A stretch of 64,000 nucleotides of DNA from Aureimonas sp. AU22 (lineage in GTDB: Bacteria > Pseudomonadota > Alphaproteobacteria > Rhizobiales > Rhizobiaceae), in assembly GCF_001463745.1 (NCBI RefSeq), contig NZ_BBWJ01000004.1:248001-312000 (forward strand), written 5' to 3'. The position numbers and the translations under genes were made by a program. The notes beneath the pieces are model-generated. The model searched no databases and was not told the DNA's origin. It saw only the letters and a list, made by a program, of their open reading frames with translations. This document shows positions 31,838 through 40,905 of the stretch, in pieces. Each line of letters opens with the position of its first letter. Position 1 is the first letter of the stretch.

Positions 31838-33346
31838 GTGCCCAAGAAATTGTCATCTCGATGGATTCTGGCTTTCGACGGGAACGATCATGTTCTCATC
31901 GAGAACGGCTTCGTAGCGATCGAAGGCGACCGGATCATCAAGATCGGCGACGCCCACGCAACCGCGGCGTCTTCCCACGAAGGTTGGGAGCATCGGGACT
32001 ACGGAAATGCACTGATCGCGCCCGGCTTCATCGATTTGAACGCTTTGGCCGATGTGGATACGACCATTTTGGGGTTCGGCGGACAAAGGCCTCCCCTGGC
32101 GTCCATGTGGAGCCGCTCCTACGCGCAATCGGGACGCCGCGAGGTCCTGACGCGCGACCAGCGCCTGATGTCGGCGCGTTTCGCCTTCGGACAATTGCTT
32201 TTGTCCGGCATCACAACCGCTCTTCCCGTGACATCCCTTCTTTTCCGCGCCTGGGCGGAGAGCGTTGCCGAATTCGATGACATTGCCGCACTCGCGGACG
32301 AACTCGGTCTTCGCCTTCTTCTCGGCCCGAGTTATCGATCCGCCGTGAACGTCGCGGAACCCGACGGGCAAGTAGGGCAGTTGGCGGACGAGGAAGCAGG
32401 TCTGGCCGGCTTGCGAGACGCCCTGGACTTCGCGCGGCGCTGCGAAGGCGCCGGACCGCTTGTCTCCCCTCTGCTGGTGCCTTCCACGATCGAGACCTGC
32501 TCCGACGAGCTTCTGCAGCGAACAGCCAGCGCCGCAAAGGATCTCGGCATCCCGTTTCGCCTTCACTGCTGCCAGTCGGCGTTGGAGACACGGTTGATCT
32601 GGCAGCGTTCGAGCCGCAGCTCCATCGGACATCTGGCTGCCTTGGGGGTTCTGGGCAATGCCGCCTTGCTCCCTCACGCTCTCGAACTTGGTGGCCCCCA
32701 GCGCGACCCGAACCTGGTTCTGTCGGACTTCGAGCAACTGGAGACCAGTGGGTCGACAGTGGTGCATTGCCCACTCGTCGTCGGACGCGCGGGACGCAAA
32801 CTGGAGTCCTTCGCCCGTATGCGGGCCAAGGGCATCCGAATCGGCTTGGGGACCGACACCGCTCCCCCTGACATGCTGATGAACCTGCAGATGGGCCTCG
32901 CCATGTCGCGTGTGGAGGACGAGGCGGCGGCGGACATTCCCGAATTCGTACGCGCAGCCACTCTGGCCGGCGCCGAGGCGATCGGACGCCGCGACCTCGG
33001 ACGCCTCGAGCCGGGTGCGCAGGCCGATCTGGCGGTCTGGGATCTGGCTGCCTTCGATGCCCAGCCGGTCTTCGATCCGCTGGAGGCGTTGTTTCTTATG
33101 CCTCCCGGCCGACGTGCGCGAGACGTGTTCGTTGCAGGACGTTGCTGCGTGAAGGATCATGAACTGCAGGCGTTCGACGTGGCCCATGCAAGCGAGCGCA
33201 TCGCCGAGATTTTCCAGATCCTCCTCGACAGCTTTCCCGAGCGCCACTGGCAGAACCGCCACTGGCGCGAGCTCTTCCCCCCCTCCTTTCCGATCCAGCC
33301 GGCGTCGGCTTTGGGTGGAAGGGACAGCAAAGGCGACATGCGATGA
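31838..33346 (+). CDS. Amidohydrolase-superfamily protein lacking the metal-binding HxH
   Basis: 502 residues from a GTG at 31838. Overall like ATZ/TRZ-type deaminases: IENGFVAIEGDRIIKIGDA, then APGFIDLNALAD, RLHCCQSALE, LLPHALELGG and GLGTDTAPPDM-MNLQMGLA. The HxH motif expected after PGFID is Asn67-Ala-Leu69, and the HxxE motif is H243-C-C-Q246. Only H243, H280 and D340 remain. It may be non-catalytic, use a different metal arrangement, or have a regulatory role. The ATG of the transporter binding protein overlaps its stop. Compare the intact paralogue at 42152. Confidence 0.85.
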   Translation: MPKKLSSRWILAFDGNDHVLIENGFVAIEGDRIIKIGDAHATAASSHEGWEHRDYGNALIAPGFIDLNALADVDTTILGFGGQRPPLASMWSRSYAQSGRREVLTRDQRLMSARFAFGQLLLSGITTALPVTSLLFRAWAESVAEFDDIAALADELGLRLLLGPSYRSAVNVAEPDGQVGQLADEEAGLAGLRDALDFARRCEGAGPLVSPLLVPSTIETCSDELLQRTASAAKDLGIPFRLHCCQSALETRLIWQRSSRSSIGHLAALGVLGNAALLPHALELGGPQRDPNLVLSDFEQLETSGSTVVHCPLVVGRAGRKLESFARMRAKGIRIGLGTDTAPPDMLMNLQMGLAMSRVEDEAAADIPEFVRAATLAGAEAIGRRDLGRLEPGAQADLAVWDLAAFDAQPVFDPLEALFLMPPGRRARDVFVAGRCCVKDHELQAFDVAHASERIAEIFQILLDSFPERHWQNRHWRELFPPSFPIQPASALGGRDSKGDMR

Positions 33347-34869
33347 AGATCCTTCACAGCAGTTGGACACGACGGCTGGTCCTGTCCGCCGGCCTTGCCG
33401 CCGGTTTGATGACGAGTTCGGCTTTGCCCGTCCTTGCGCAGAACACCGCACCGGTCGTGATCGCATCGTCCGAGGACGTGATCAGCCTCGATCCGCACAT
33501 GCTCGATTCCAACAATCCCACGGGGTCGGTGATCTGGTCGATCTTCGACAGCCTGGTGCGGCGCGCGCCGGATGGGTCCCCGGTACCGCGCCTGGCCACG
33601 TCCTGGGAGCGACTGGACGACGTGACATGGCGCTTCAAGCTGCGTGAAGGGGTCAAATTCACCAACGGTGAGGTCTTCGACGCGCAGGCGGTGAAGATCA
33701 ACTTCGACCGGATGAACACGGCCCCGTTCAACACGCTTCAGCAGCTCTACGCCCAGACCGGATTGAAGGAGGTCAAGGTCGTCGACGAGCATACGATCGA
33801 CCTCGTCACGGAGGCGCCCACGGTCAACATGCTCTATTGGCTGGCCGAAGCCTTCATCGCGGCCCCGAAGTACATCACCGACACCTCGCCGGACGAAGTC
33901 GCACTGAAGCCCGTCGGCTCCGGTCCCTACAAGCTCGGCTCCTGGCAACGCGGCGATCGCCTGACGCTCGTAGCCAACGAAGGCTATTGGGGCGAGGCAC
34001 CGAGCGCCAAGGAAGTGGTGTTCCGTGCGATCCCGGAAATGTCCTCGCGCGTCAACGAACTGCGTGCCGGGACGGTGGATCTGGCGATCGGCATCACGCC
34101 GGACGTGGCGGACCAACTGAACTCCGACGTCAGCGACGCCGTGATGAACGAAGGCCTTCGCAAGATGCACATGGGCATCTCGCTGAACGGCGAGCAGCCG
34201 GCACTCAAGGAGGTCAAGGTCCGTCAGGCGCTGAACCATGCCGTGGACGTGCCGACCATCATCGAGGCTCTTCTGAACAACACGACGGCGCCCTTGAAGA
34301 GCATCGTCAACCCACCCAACAACAATCCTGACCTGAAGCCGTTCGCCTACGACCCGGAACGCGCCAAGCAACTCTTGACGGAAGCGGGTTTCGGCGAAGG
34401 TTTCCCGCTTACGATCCAGTATTCGACCCGATTTGCCGGTGGCAAGGAGGTCTCGGAGGTCGTGGCGTCCTATCTGGAGCCGCTGGGAATCCGGTCGACC
34501 ATCGAGGCGGTGGAACTCGGGCAATTCCGGCAGCAGCTCTCGTCCGCCAGCCTGAAGGGCATCTACTTCCAAGGCTGGGCGGCGCTGATCAATCCGTCGG
34601 TCGAGCTGGTGATCCTCACCTGTGGCCACGTCGACAACTCGAGCGGCTACTGCAACCCGGACTACGACAAACTGGTCCAGGAAGCGTCGCAGACGCTCGA
34701 CGACGCAAAGCGCAAGGACCTAGAGTTCCAAGCTCAGTCGATCGTCTGGAACGACGCGCCGTGGCTCTACCTGTGGCGCCTGCCGAACGTCTTCGGCCTG
34801 TCCAAGCGCGTCGCCTACGACTTCCGAGCCGACAACTATCTCGAGCCTTACCTGATCACGGTCAAGTAA
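33343..34869 (+). CDS. Opp/Dpp-type ABC transporter substrate-binding protein (SBP_bac_5)
   Basis: 508 residues. An export signal (SSWTRRLVLSAGLAAGLMTS, cleavage near LPVLAQ) is followed by the cluster-5 fold: ISLDPHMLDSNNPTGSVIWS, PRLATSWERLDDVTWRFKLR, EGVKFTNGEVFDAQAVKINF. Such proteins bind peptides, nickel, opines, glycosides or other mid-size ligands. The ligand here should be the compound broken down by the surrounding SIS, PfkB and amidohydrolase genes. The start overlaps the preceding stop as ATGA; the first permease follows after 74 bases. Confidence 0.93.
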   Translation: MKILHSSWTRRLVLSAGLAAGLMTSSALPVLAQNTAPVVIASSEDVISLDPHMLDSNNPTGSVIWSIFDSLVRRAPDGSPVPRLATSWERLDDVTWRFKLREGVKFTNGEVFDAQAVKINFDRMNTAPFNTLQQLYAQTGLKEVKVVDEHTIDLVTEAPTVNMLYWLAEAFIAAPKYITDTSPDEVALKPVGSGPYKLGSWQRGDRLTLVANEGYWGEAPSAKEVVFRAIPEMSSRVNELRAGTVDLAIGITPDVADQLNSDVSDAVMNEGLRKMHMGISLNGEQPALKEVKVRQALNHAVDVPTIIEALLNNTTAPLKSIVNPPNNNPDLKPFAYDPERAKQLLTEAGFGEGFPLTIQYSTRFAGGKEVSEVVASYLEPLGIRSTIEAVELGQFRQQLSSASLKGIYFQGWAALINPSVELVILTCGHVDNSSGYCNPDYDKLVQEASQTLDDAKRKDLEFQAQSIVWNDAPWLYLWRLPNVFGLSKRVAYDFRADNYLEPYLITVK

Positions 34870-34943
34870 CCAGCCGGCTCGGCCGATAGCGGCGTCCGGT
34901 TTCCGGGCCGGACGCTTCCCGCCCGTCATCTCCGCGGATCCTC

Positions 34944-35861
34944 ATGTCCCGATTTCTCGTCAAACGCCTCCTGATGGCCGTTCTGGTGCTGATCGGCGTT
35001 TCGTTCAGCACCTTCATCGTCGGCCACCTGACGGGCGACCCCGTGGCGCTGCTGGTGCCGGAGAACGCTTCACAGGAGGCCAAGGATGAGCTGCGTCGCC
35101 ATCTCGGCCTCGACCAGCCGATCCTGGTTCAGTATGGCGTCTTCCTGGGTCGTGCCCTATCGGGCGATCTTGGCTTCTCCTATGTCCAGGGCACGCGCGT
35201 CGCGGGGCTGATCCTGGAACGGCTGCCTGCCACCTTGGAACTGGCCGTGGCTGGTTTCCTTCTGTCGCTCCTGATCGCCATTCCGCTCGGCATCGTCATC
35301 GCCTTGAAGCGCAACACCGCCTGGGACTTCGTGGTGACGGCTCTCGCCATGGTGGGCCAGTCGGCGCCCGGTTTCTGGATCGGGCTGATGCTGATCGCCG
35401 TGTTCGCCGTCGAGCTACGCCTCCTGCCCGTGTCCGGCTATGGCGGCTTCGCCTATCTCATTCTGCCCGCCGTCACGCTTGCGCTCCAGTCGGCCGCACG
35501 GCTGACCCGGCTCGTGCGGGCCAGCATGCTGGAAGTGCTGAGCGCCGACTACGTGCGCACCGCCCGTTCCAAGGGCCTGCGTGAGCGCGTGGTCCTTTGG
35601 ATCCACAGTTTCCGCAATGCGATGATCCCCGTCGTCACGATGGCGGGACTGGAATTTGCCGAGCTCGTGTCGGGCGCCTTCATCACCGAAACCATCTTCG
35701 CTTGGCCGGGCGTCGGACGCCTCGCGGTCACCGCCGTCTACCAGCGCGACTTTCCCTTGGTTCAAGGCGTCGTGCTGTTTGCCGCTTTCGCCTTCGTCTT
35801 CATCAACTTTCTGGTCGACCTGCTCTATGTCGCGATCGACCCACGCGTGAAGCTCGCATGA
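34944..35861 (+). CDS. Opp/Dpp-type ABC transporter permease (DppB-like)
   Basis: 305 residues, about six membrane helices. LVKRLLMAVLVLIGVSFSTF begins the first, and the EAA-like coupling loop is YVRTARSKGLRERVVLWIHS with FRNAMIPVVTMAGLEFAEL. SGAFITETIFAWPGVGRL is the family C-terminal motif. It pairs with the DppC-like permease whose ATG overlaps its stop (ATGA). Confidence 0.94.
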   Translation: MSRFLVKRLLMAVLVLIGVSFSTFIVGHLTGDPVALLVPENASQEAKDELRRHLGLDQPILVQYGVFLGRALSGDLGFSYVQGTRVAGLILERLPATLELAVAGFLLSLLIAIPLGIVIALKRNTAWDFVVTALAMVGQSAPGFWIGLMLIAVFAVELRLLPVSGYGGFAYLILPAVTLALQSAARLTRLVRASMLEVLSADYVRTARSKGLRERVVLWIHSFRNAMIPVVTMAGLEFAELVSGAFITETIFAWPGVGRLAVTAVYQRDFPLVQGVVLFAAFAFVFINFLVDLLYVAIDPRVKLA

Positions 35862-36715
35862 GCCGCGGTCCTGCACTTCGCTCCTTCTGGAAGCGCCACA
35901 CGCTGGGCACGATCGGAATCGCGATCCTCGCCATCGCGGTTGGCTGCGCACTCGCAGCCCCATTGATCGCGCCATACTCGCCAACCGCCATCAGCCTCCT
36001 CGCCCGCATGAAGCCGCCGTTCTGGCTTGAGGGCGGCTCCTTTGCCCATCCGCTGGGAACCGACAATCTGGGTCGGGACATGCTGTCGCGTGTGATCTAC
36101 GGGTCCCGCATCTCGCTGGCGGTCGGCTTCGCGGCCGTCCTGATGGGGGCGGCGATCGGGACGACGGTGGGAATCCTCGCCGGTTATTTCGGCGGCTGGA
36201 TCGACTCGATCCTGTCGTTCCTGATCGACGTGCAGCTGTCTTTCCCCTTCACGCTGCTGGCCATCTTCCTGTTGGCGACGCTGGGGGGCGGCTTCTGGCC
36301 GATCGTCTGTGTCCTGGCTCTTGCGACCTGGGTCAACTACGCCCGGGTTGTGCGTGGCCAGGTGATGAGCATCAGGTCGCAGGACTATGTCGAGGCCGCG
36401 CGCACGGTCGGCGTCCAGACCCGTCGAATCCTCACTCGATACATCCTTCCCAACACCGTGTCCTCGATCATCGTGGTGGCGAGCTTTTCCATGGCGCAGG
36501 CCATCCTGACGGAGGCGGCGCTGTCGTTCCTCGGGGTCGGCGTCGACGGCTCCAATCCCTCCTGGGGCACCATGCTCAACGACGGACGCAATTATCTGCA
36601 GACGGCGTGGTGGCTCACCGCCATGCCCGGCGTCGCCATCGCTCTGACGGTGCTGGGTGGCAATTTGTGCGGAGACTGGCTGCAGGACCACTTCGATCCG
36701 AGGCTCGCGCGATGA
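35858..36715 (+). CDS. Opp/Dpp-type ABC transporter permease (DppC-like)
   Basis: 285 residues. An N-terminal OppC_N segment (FWKRHTLGTIGIAILAIAVG) is followed by HPLGTDNLGRDMLSRVIYGS, typical of DppC. The coupling loop is DYVEAARTVGVQTRRILTRY, and LTEAALSFLGVGVDGSNPSW is the late motif. It is coupled by ATGA overlaps both to the preceding permease and to the first ATPase gene. Confidence 0.94.
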   Translation: MSRGPALRSFWKRHTLGTIGIAILAIAVGCALAAPLIAPYSPTAISLLARMKPPFWLEGGSFAHPLGTDNLGRDMLSRVIYGSRISLAVGFAAVLMGAAIGTTVGILAGYFGGWIDSILSFLIDVQLSFPFTLLAIFLLATLGGGFWPIVCVLALATWVNYARVVRGQVMSIRSQDYVEAARTVGVQTRRILTRYILPNTVSSIIVVASFSMAQAILTEAALSFLGVGVDGSNPSWGTMLNDGRNYLQTAWWLTAMPGVAIALTVLGGNLCGDWLQDHFDPRLAR

Positions 36716-37716
36716 ATGCCTTGTCCGCCTCGCCTTCCGCGCCGGTCCTGGCGATCGAGAACCTGTCCGTGTCCTTCGAACGGGGCGGCCGACGAATCCG
36801 CGCCGTCCGCGACGTATCGCTGACCCTCGCGCCAGGTGAGGTGGTTGGTCTTGTCGGCGAGAGCGGATCGGGAAAGTCGGTGACGATGATGTCGGCCGTA
36901 CGCCTCCTTGACCCTCGCCGGGCCCGGATCGAGGCCCGGACGCTGCAGGTCGCCGGACACTCCGTCCTGGACCTCGGCAAGCGGGAACTGGAGGATCTGC
37001 GTGGGCCGACCGTTTCCTACATCTTCCAGGATCCCCTGACGGCGCTCAATCCGCTTCTGACCATCGGTCGCCAGATCACCGAAGGGCTCAGGCGCCATCG
37101 TGGACTGAGCCGGGAAGGCGCCCGTGCGCGAGCCATCGAACTCCTGGGAAACGTCGGCATCCCGGCGCCCGATCTTCGCGTCCGGCAGCTGCCGCATCAG
37201 TTGTCGGGGGGCATGCGCCAGCGCGCCATGATCGCGATGGCGCTGGCTCTCGCGCCAAAACTCCTGATCGCCGACGAGCCCACGACGGCCCTCGACGTCA
37301 CCGTCCAAGCCGAGATCGTCCGCCTCGTCCAGCGCATCCAGCGCGAAGAGGGAATGGCCATGGTCTGGGTCACGCACGACCTGGCCCTGCTTGCACGTCT
37401 GGCCGGGCGCATCGTGGTGATGTACGGCGGCCGGATCGTGGAAGACGCCGCGGCCGAGCGTTTGTACGAAACGCCCGCCCACCCCTACACCGCAGGCCTT
37501 CTCGCCAGCACCTCGCGTCTCGACATCCCCTTTCGGGACCAGAAGCCGATCCCCGGCTCGCCGCCCGATCCCGGCGAGGACATCCGCGCCTGCGCCTTCG
37601 CCCCGCGATGCTCGCGCGCGACGGACGAGTGTCGAACCGCCGTCCCTCCCCTGCGCCCGGTAGCGAAGGCGCAAAGCGTGGCATGTTTCCATCCGTTGAC
37701 GGACGACCGCGCATGA
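36712..37716 (+). CDS. Opp/Dpp-type ABC transporter ATPase (DppD-like)
   Basis: 334 residues. Walker A is GESGSGKS, the signature is LSGGMRQRAMIAMALA, and Walker B is LLIADEPTTALDV. The C-terminal oligopeptide domain has PGSPPDPGEDIRACAFAPRC, with cysteines that bind a 4Fe-4S cluster in some family members. It works with the DppF-like ATPase, whose start overlaps its stop. Confidence 0.94.
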   Translation: MNALSASPSAPVLAIENLSVSFERGGRRIRAVRDVSLTLAPGEVVGLVGESGSGKSVTMMSAVRLLDPRRARIEARTLQVAGHSVLDLGKRELEDLRGPTVSYIFQDPLTALNPLLTIGRQITEGLRRHRGLSREGARARAIELLGNVGIPAPDLRVRQLPHQLSGGMRQRAMIAMALALAPKLLIADEPTTALDVTVQAEIVRLVQRIQREEGMAMVWVTHDLALLARLAGRIVVMYGGRIVEDAAAERLYETPAHPYTAGLLASTSRLDIPFRDQKPIPGSPPDPGEDIRACAFAPRCSRATDECRTAVPPLRPVAKAQSVACFHPLTDDRA

Positions 37717-38720
37717 CGCGTGCTTCAGAACCCGGATCCCCGCTCGTCGAAGCGCGTGGCCTTTCCGTTTCCTTCGCAAGCCCAAAGCGGTTCCTTTCGC
37801 GCCATAAACCGCTGATCGTTCAGGCGGTGAAGGACGTGGACCTGACCGTGAATGCGGGCGAGACCCTGGCGCTGGTCGGCGAAAGCGGCTGCGGCAAGTC
37901 CACTCTCGGACGCGCACTGATCCGTACGCTGCCGCACTCCGCGGGACGCATCCTGTTCAAGGGAGAGGACATTTCCAAGCTTCGCGGCGAGACGTTGCGG
38001 CGCGCCCGGGCGGGCTTCCAGATGATCTTCCAGGATCCCTACGCGTCGCTGAACCCGAAGATGTCGGTGTTCGACACGTTGGCGGAGCCCCTGATCGTTC
38101 ATGGAACGGACAATCGGACCGCGATCCGTCGCAAGGTGGAGGAGATGCTCGACGCCGTCGGTCTCGACCGCGCCTTCGCCTCGCGCTACCCGCACGAATT
38201 CTCCGGTGGTCAGCGTCAACGCATCGCGATCGCGCGCGCGGTGATCCTCAAGCCCGATTTCATCGTCGCCGACGAGCCTCTGTCCGCGCTCGACGTTTCC
38301 CTTCAGCTTCAGGTGCTCAAGCTCTTCGACGACTTACGACAGCGCTTCGCCCTCACGTACTTGTTCGTGTCGCACGACCTCGCCCGCGTCTTCGGCTTCG
38401 CGGATCGGGTGGCGGTCATGTATCTCGGTCGGATCGTCGAGATCGGAGCCGCCTCCGCCATTGTGGCGAAACCGGCCCATCCCTATACGCAAGCCCTTCT
38501 GGCCGCCGCACCGTCACCTGATCCGAAGCTGGAGGCGACCCGGGAGGTGCCGAGGCTGACGGGCGAAATTCCGAGCCCAGCCAATCCGCCTTCCGGCTGC
38601 CGCTTCCATACGCGTTGCCCCTCCGTCATGCCCCTCTGCCGCACGCTCGAGCCCGAGATGAGGTCGGCCGGCCCCGGGCAAGAGGCAGCATGCCATCTCG
38701 TCGGCTCGCCGGCGAACTGA
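37713..38720 (+). CDS. Opp/Dpp-type ABC transporter ATPase (DppF-like)
   Basis: 335 residues. Walker A GESGCGKSTLGRALIR, Q-loop MIFQDPYASLNPKMSV, signature EFSGGQRQRIAIARAV, Walker B FIVADEPLSALDVSLQ. The C-terminal region ends SGCRFHTRCPSVMPLCRTLE, the oligopeptide-transporter cysteine motif. It has an extra basic insertion (SPKRFLSRHKPLIVQA) near the N-terminus, common in DppF-type proteins. It is the last gene of the five-gene importer. Confidence 0.94.
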   Translation: MTRASEPGSPLVEARGLSVSFASPKRFLSRHKPLIVQAVKDVDLTVNAGETLALVGESGCGKSTLGRALIRTLPHSAGRILFKGEDISKLRGETLRRARAGFQMIFQDPYASLNPKMSVFDTLAEPLIVHGTDNRTAIRRKVEEMLDAVGLDRAFASRYPHEFSGGQRQRIAIARAVILKPDFIVADEPLSALDVSLQLQVLKLFDDLRQRFALTYLFVSHDLARVFGFADRVAVMYLGRIVEIGAASAIVAKPAHPYTQALLAAAPSPDPKLEATREVPRLTGEIPSPANPPSGCRFHTRCPSVMPLCRTLEPEMRSAGPGQEAACHLVGSPAN

Positions 38721-38761
38721 CCGCTCCTCATCCCTTGCATCCCTTCAGGAGACCCAATTCC

Positions 38762-39940
38762 ATGTCCGCCCATTCCGACCTCGCCCAGTCGTTTCCGCCG
38801 CATGCCGAGGAGATCGAAACGGCTATGCGCACCGCGCTGCGCTACGATGTTCTGTGCGCCGAGGTCGACCGGACGGTTGCGGAAGCGCTGACCGTCCCCA
38901 CGATCGCCAACGCCCGCCGTTTGTTTCTGGCAGGATCGGGCGACAGCTACTTCGCTGCTCTTTCGGCCGCTCCAGCCCTCAGCCGTTGGACCGGACTGCC
39001 GGTCATGGCGACCACCGCCATGGACCTCGCTCGCTACCAGATCCCCTTGATGCAGGAAGGGGACGTGGTTGTCAGCATCTCCAACTCTGGATCCTCGTCG
39101 CGCGCTCGCGAATGCGTCGCGCTCGCCAAATCCAAGGGACTACCGACACTGGGGGTCACCGGGACACTTGAAGGCGCGCTCGCAAAGAGCGCCGACGCCG
39201 TGATCCACCGCCCCGTGGGCGATATCGCCGACATTCCTGAACAATACGGGCGCTGCTTCCTGAACTTTGCTGAATACGTGGCGGTTCTGCAGGCGCTCTA
39301 TGTCTTCGGCATCGAGCTCGGCCGGATGCGCGGTCATCTGCGCGCGGACGACGCCGATCGGCTGGGTGCGGACCTTGCCGCATCGGTCGCCATGCTTCCC
39401 GACGTGGCGCGAGGGATCGACGCGACCGCCCGACGCGTAGCCGAAGCCGTTCTGGGGGTCGACACCGTCTTCTCGATCGGGACCGGACCGAGTCGCGGAA
39501 CGGCTGCCTATTCGGCTGCGAAGTTCCACGAGCAGATGCCCATCAACGGCGTTCACCAGGATCTCGAGGAATGGGCGCATCTCGAGTACTTCCTGACCTA
39601 CTTCTCCTGGCGTGAGCGGTCCGTCGCCTTCGTCATCGCGCCTCCCGGCAACAGCGCGGACCGCGCCCACGAGATCGTCGAGGGCATGGCCGGCGCCGGC
39701 GGGCGGGCTCTTCTCGTAGCGCCGGCCTCGGCTCGAACGGAGGGTGCCTTTGCCCATTTCGAGATGCCCGAGGCGCTGGACGAGTTCCTGTCCCCGATGG
39801 TCTACCATCTGCCGGCGCAGCTTCTCGTCCTCTACATGGCGCATCTGTCGGGGATCCGGTCGATCCCGCTCCGACGCACGGACGGTTTTCGCCTAATCGC
39901 GGGGAGCCAGATCCGCGACGACGCTTCGACGTTGGCTTGA
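38762..39940 (+). CDS. SIS-domain sugar isomerase/deglycase-like protein (second copy)
   Basis: 392 residues from the ATG at 38762 with CAGGAG upstream. The first SIS domain has RRLFLAGSGDSYFAALSAAP and VVVSISNSGSSSRARECVAL, closely like GlmS and AgaS-type proteins. The second has VDTVFSIGTGPSRGTAAYSA. Lys254, Glu257 and His273 keep the spacing of GlmS Lys485/Glu488/His504. It is only distantly similar to the copy at 29617. It is followed directly by a second PfkB gene, so the SIS-kinase pairing is repeated. Confidence 0.87.
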   Translation: MSAHSDLAQSFPPHAEEIETAMRTALRYDVLCAEVDRTVAEALTVPTIANARRLFLAGSGDSYFAALSAAPALSRWTGLPVMATTAMDLARYQIPLMQEGDVVVSISNSGSSSRARECVALAKSKGLPTLGVTGTLEGALAKSADAVIHRPVGDIADIPEQYGRCFLNFAEYVAVLQALYVFGIELGRMRGHLRADDADRLGADLAASVAMLPDVARGIDATARRVAEAVLGVDTVFSIGTGPSRGTAAYSAAKFHEQMPINGVHQDLEEWAHLEYFLTYFSWRERSVAFVIAPPGNSADRAHEIVEGMAGAGGRALLVAPASARTEGAFAHFEMPEALDEFLSPMVYHLPAQLLVLYMAHLSGIRSIPLRRTDGFRLIAGSQIRDDASTLA

Positions 39941-39948
39941 GCCCGTTC

Positions 39949-40905
39949 ATGGCATCCAAACCCGATCTTCTGATCCTCGGCCAGATCACAATCGATCATG
40001 TGGTTCCGGCGACGCCGGAGCCATGGAAAGAGCAGGTCGGCGGAAACGCCCTCTACGCAGCGGCCGGTGCGCGCCTCTGGCTTGATCCGGCTCGTATCGG
40101 CCTCGTGTTCCGCCGGGGGCATGACTTTCCCATCGACGTCGAAGCCGTCCTGGCCCGAGCCGGAATCCGCCATGTCCGGCGCCTCGACGTGGACCTGCCG
40201 CATCTCACCGAGTGGATCGTCTACGAGACGAACGGATTTCGCAGGTGCCTGCCCAAGAACGAACCGCTCCGCCACATCGGCTCGGAAGGCGAAGGCGCCG
40301 ACATCGAGACTTATCTGGACTACCTCCTGCGCTTCACGCCGGAGGCGGCCGACCTGCCCGCCGAATGGCTTCCCGCCAAGGCGGTCCACCTCGCCCCGCA
40401 AGTGCGCGACCGGCATCCCAGAAGCTTGGCCTTCCTCGCTGGTCGGGCCGAGTTCCTGTCCGTCGACCCCTCCCCGTTCCTTGCCAAGATGCACGACGCA
40501 CGAGGGCTCGCGAACGCCCTGAAGGGAGCGGACGCCATTCTTCCGAGCGAGCTGGAAAGCGGTCATCTGGCAAAGGATGGCTGGTTCGAAGCAGCCGACG
40601 CGCTCCGCTCCGCTGGCTTTGCCGAAGTCGCGATCAAGAGGGGCGCAGACAGCGTCGTTCTTGCCGCGGCGCGCGAGAGGGTCTCGAATATCCCCGTCAC
40701 GCCTGTCGACGTGCTCGATCCCACGGGAGCAGGCGACAGTTTCGGCGGTGCCTATGCCGCCTGCCGGATGCTTGGCTACGCACCGCCCGACGCCGTGCGA
40801 AGAGCCATTGTTTCGGCGGGCATGGTGGTCGGCTCGCGCGGCGCAGAAGCCGCGCTCGCTCTCGATCCGGCCGAGGCGGCTCGTCGTCTTGCGACGTCAG
40901 CTTGA
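39949..40905 (+). CDS. PfkB-family carbohydrate kinase (second copy)
   Basis: 318 residues from the ATG at 39949; a TTG at 39937 overlapping the SIS stop (TTGA) is an equal alternative. Ribokinase motifs are EQVGGNALYAAAGARLWLDP and DPTGAGDSFGGAYAACRMLG. It probably forms the sugar phosphate consumed by the SIS protein upstream. Its last nine bases overlap the end of the convergent solute-binding-like gene. Confidence 0.9.
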   Translation: MASKPDLLILGQITIDHVVPATPEPWKEQVGGNALYAAAGARLWLDPARIGLVFRRGHDFPIDVEAVLARAGIRHVRRLDVDLPHLTEWIVYETNGFRRCLPKNEPLRHIGSEGEGADIETYLDYLLRFTPEAADLPAEWLPAKAVHLAPQVRDRHPRSLAFLAGRAEFLSVDPSPFLAKMHDARGLANALKGADAILPSELESGHLAKDGWFEAADALRSAGFAEVAIKRGADSVVLAAARERVSNIPVTPVDVLDPTGAGDSFGGAYAACRMLGYAPPDAVRRAIVSAGMVVGSRGAEAALALDPAEAARRLATSA

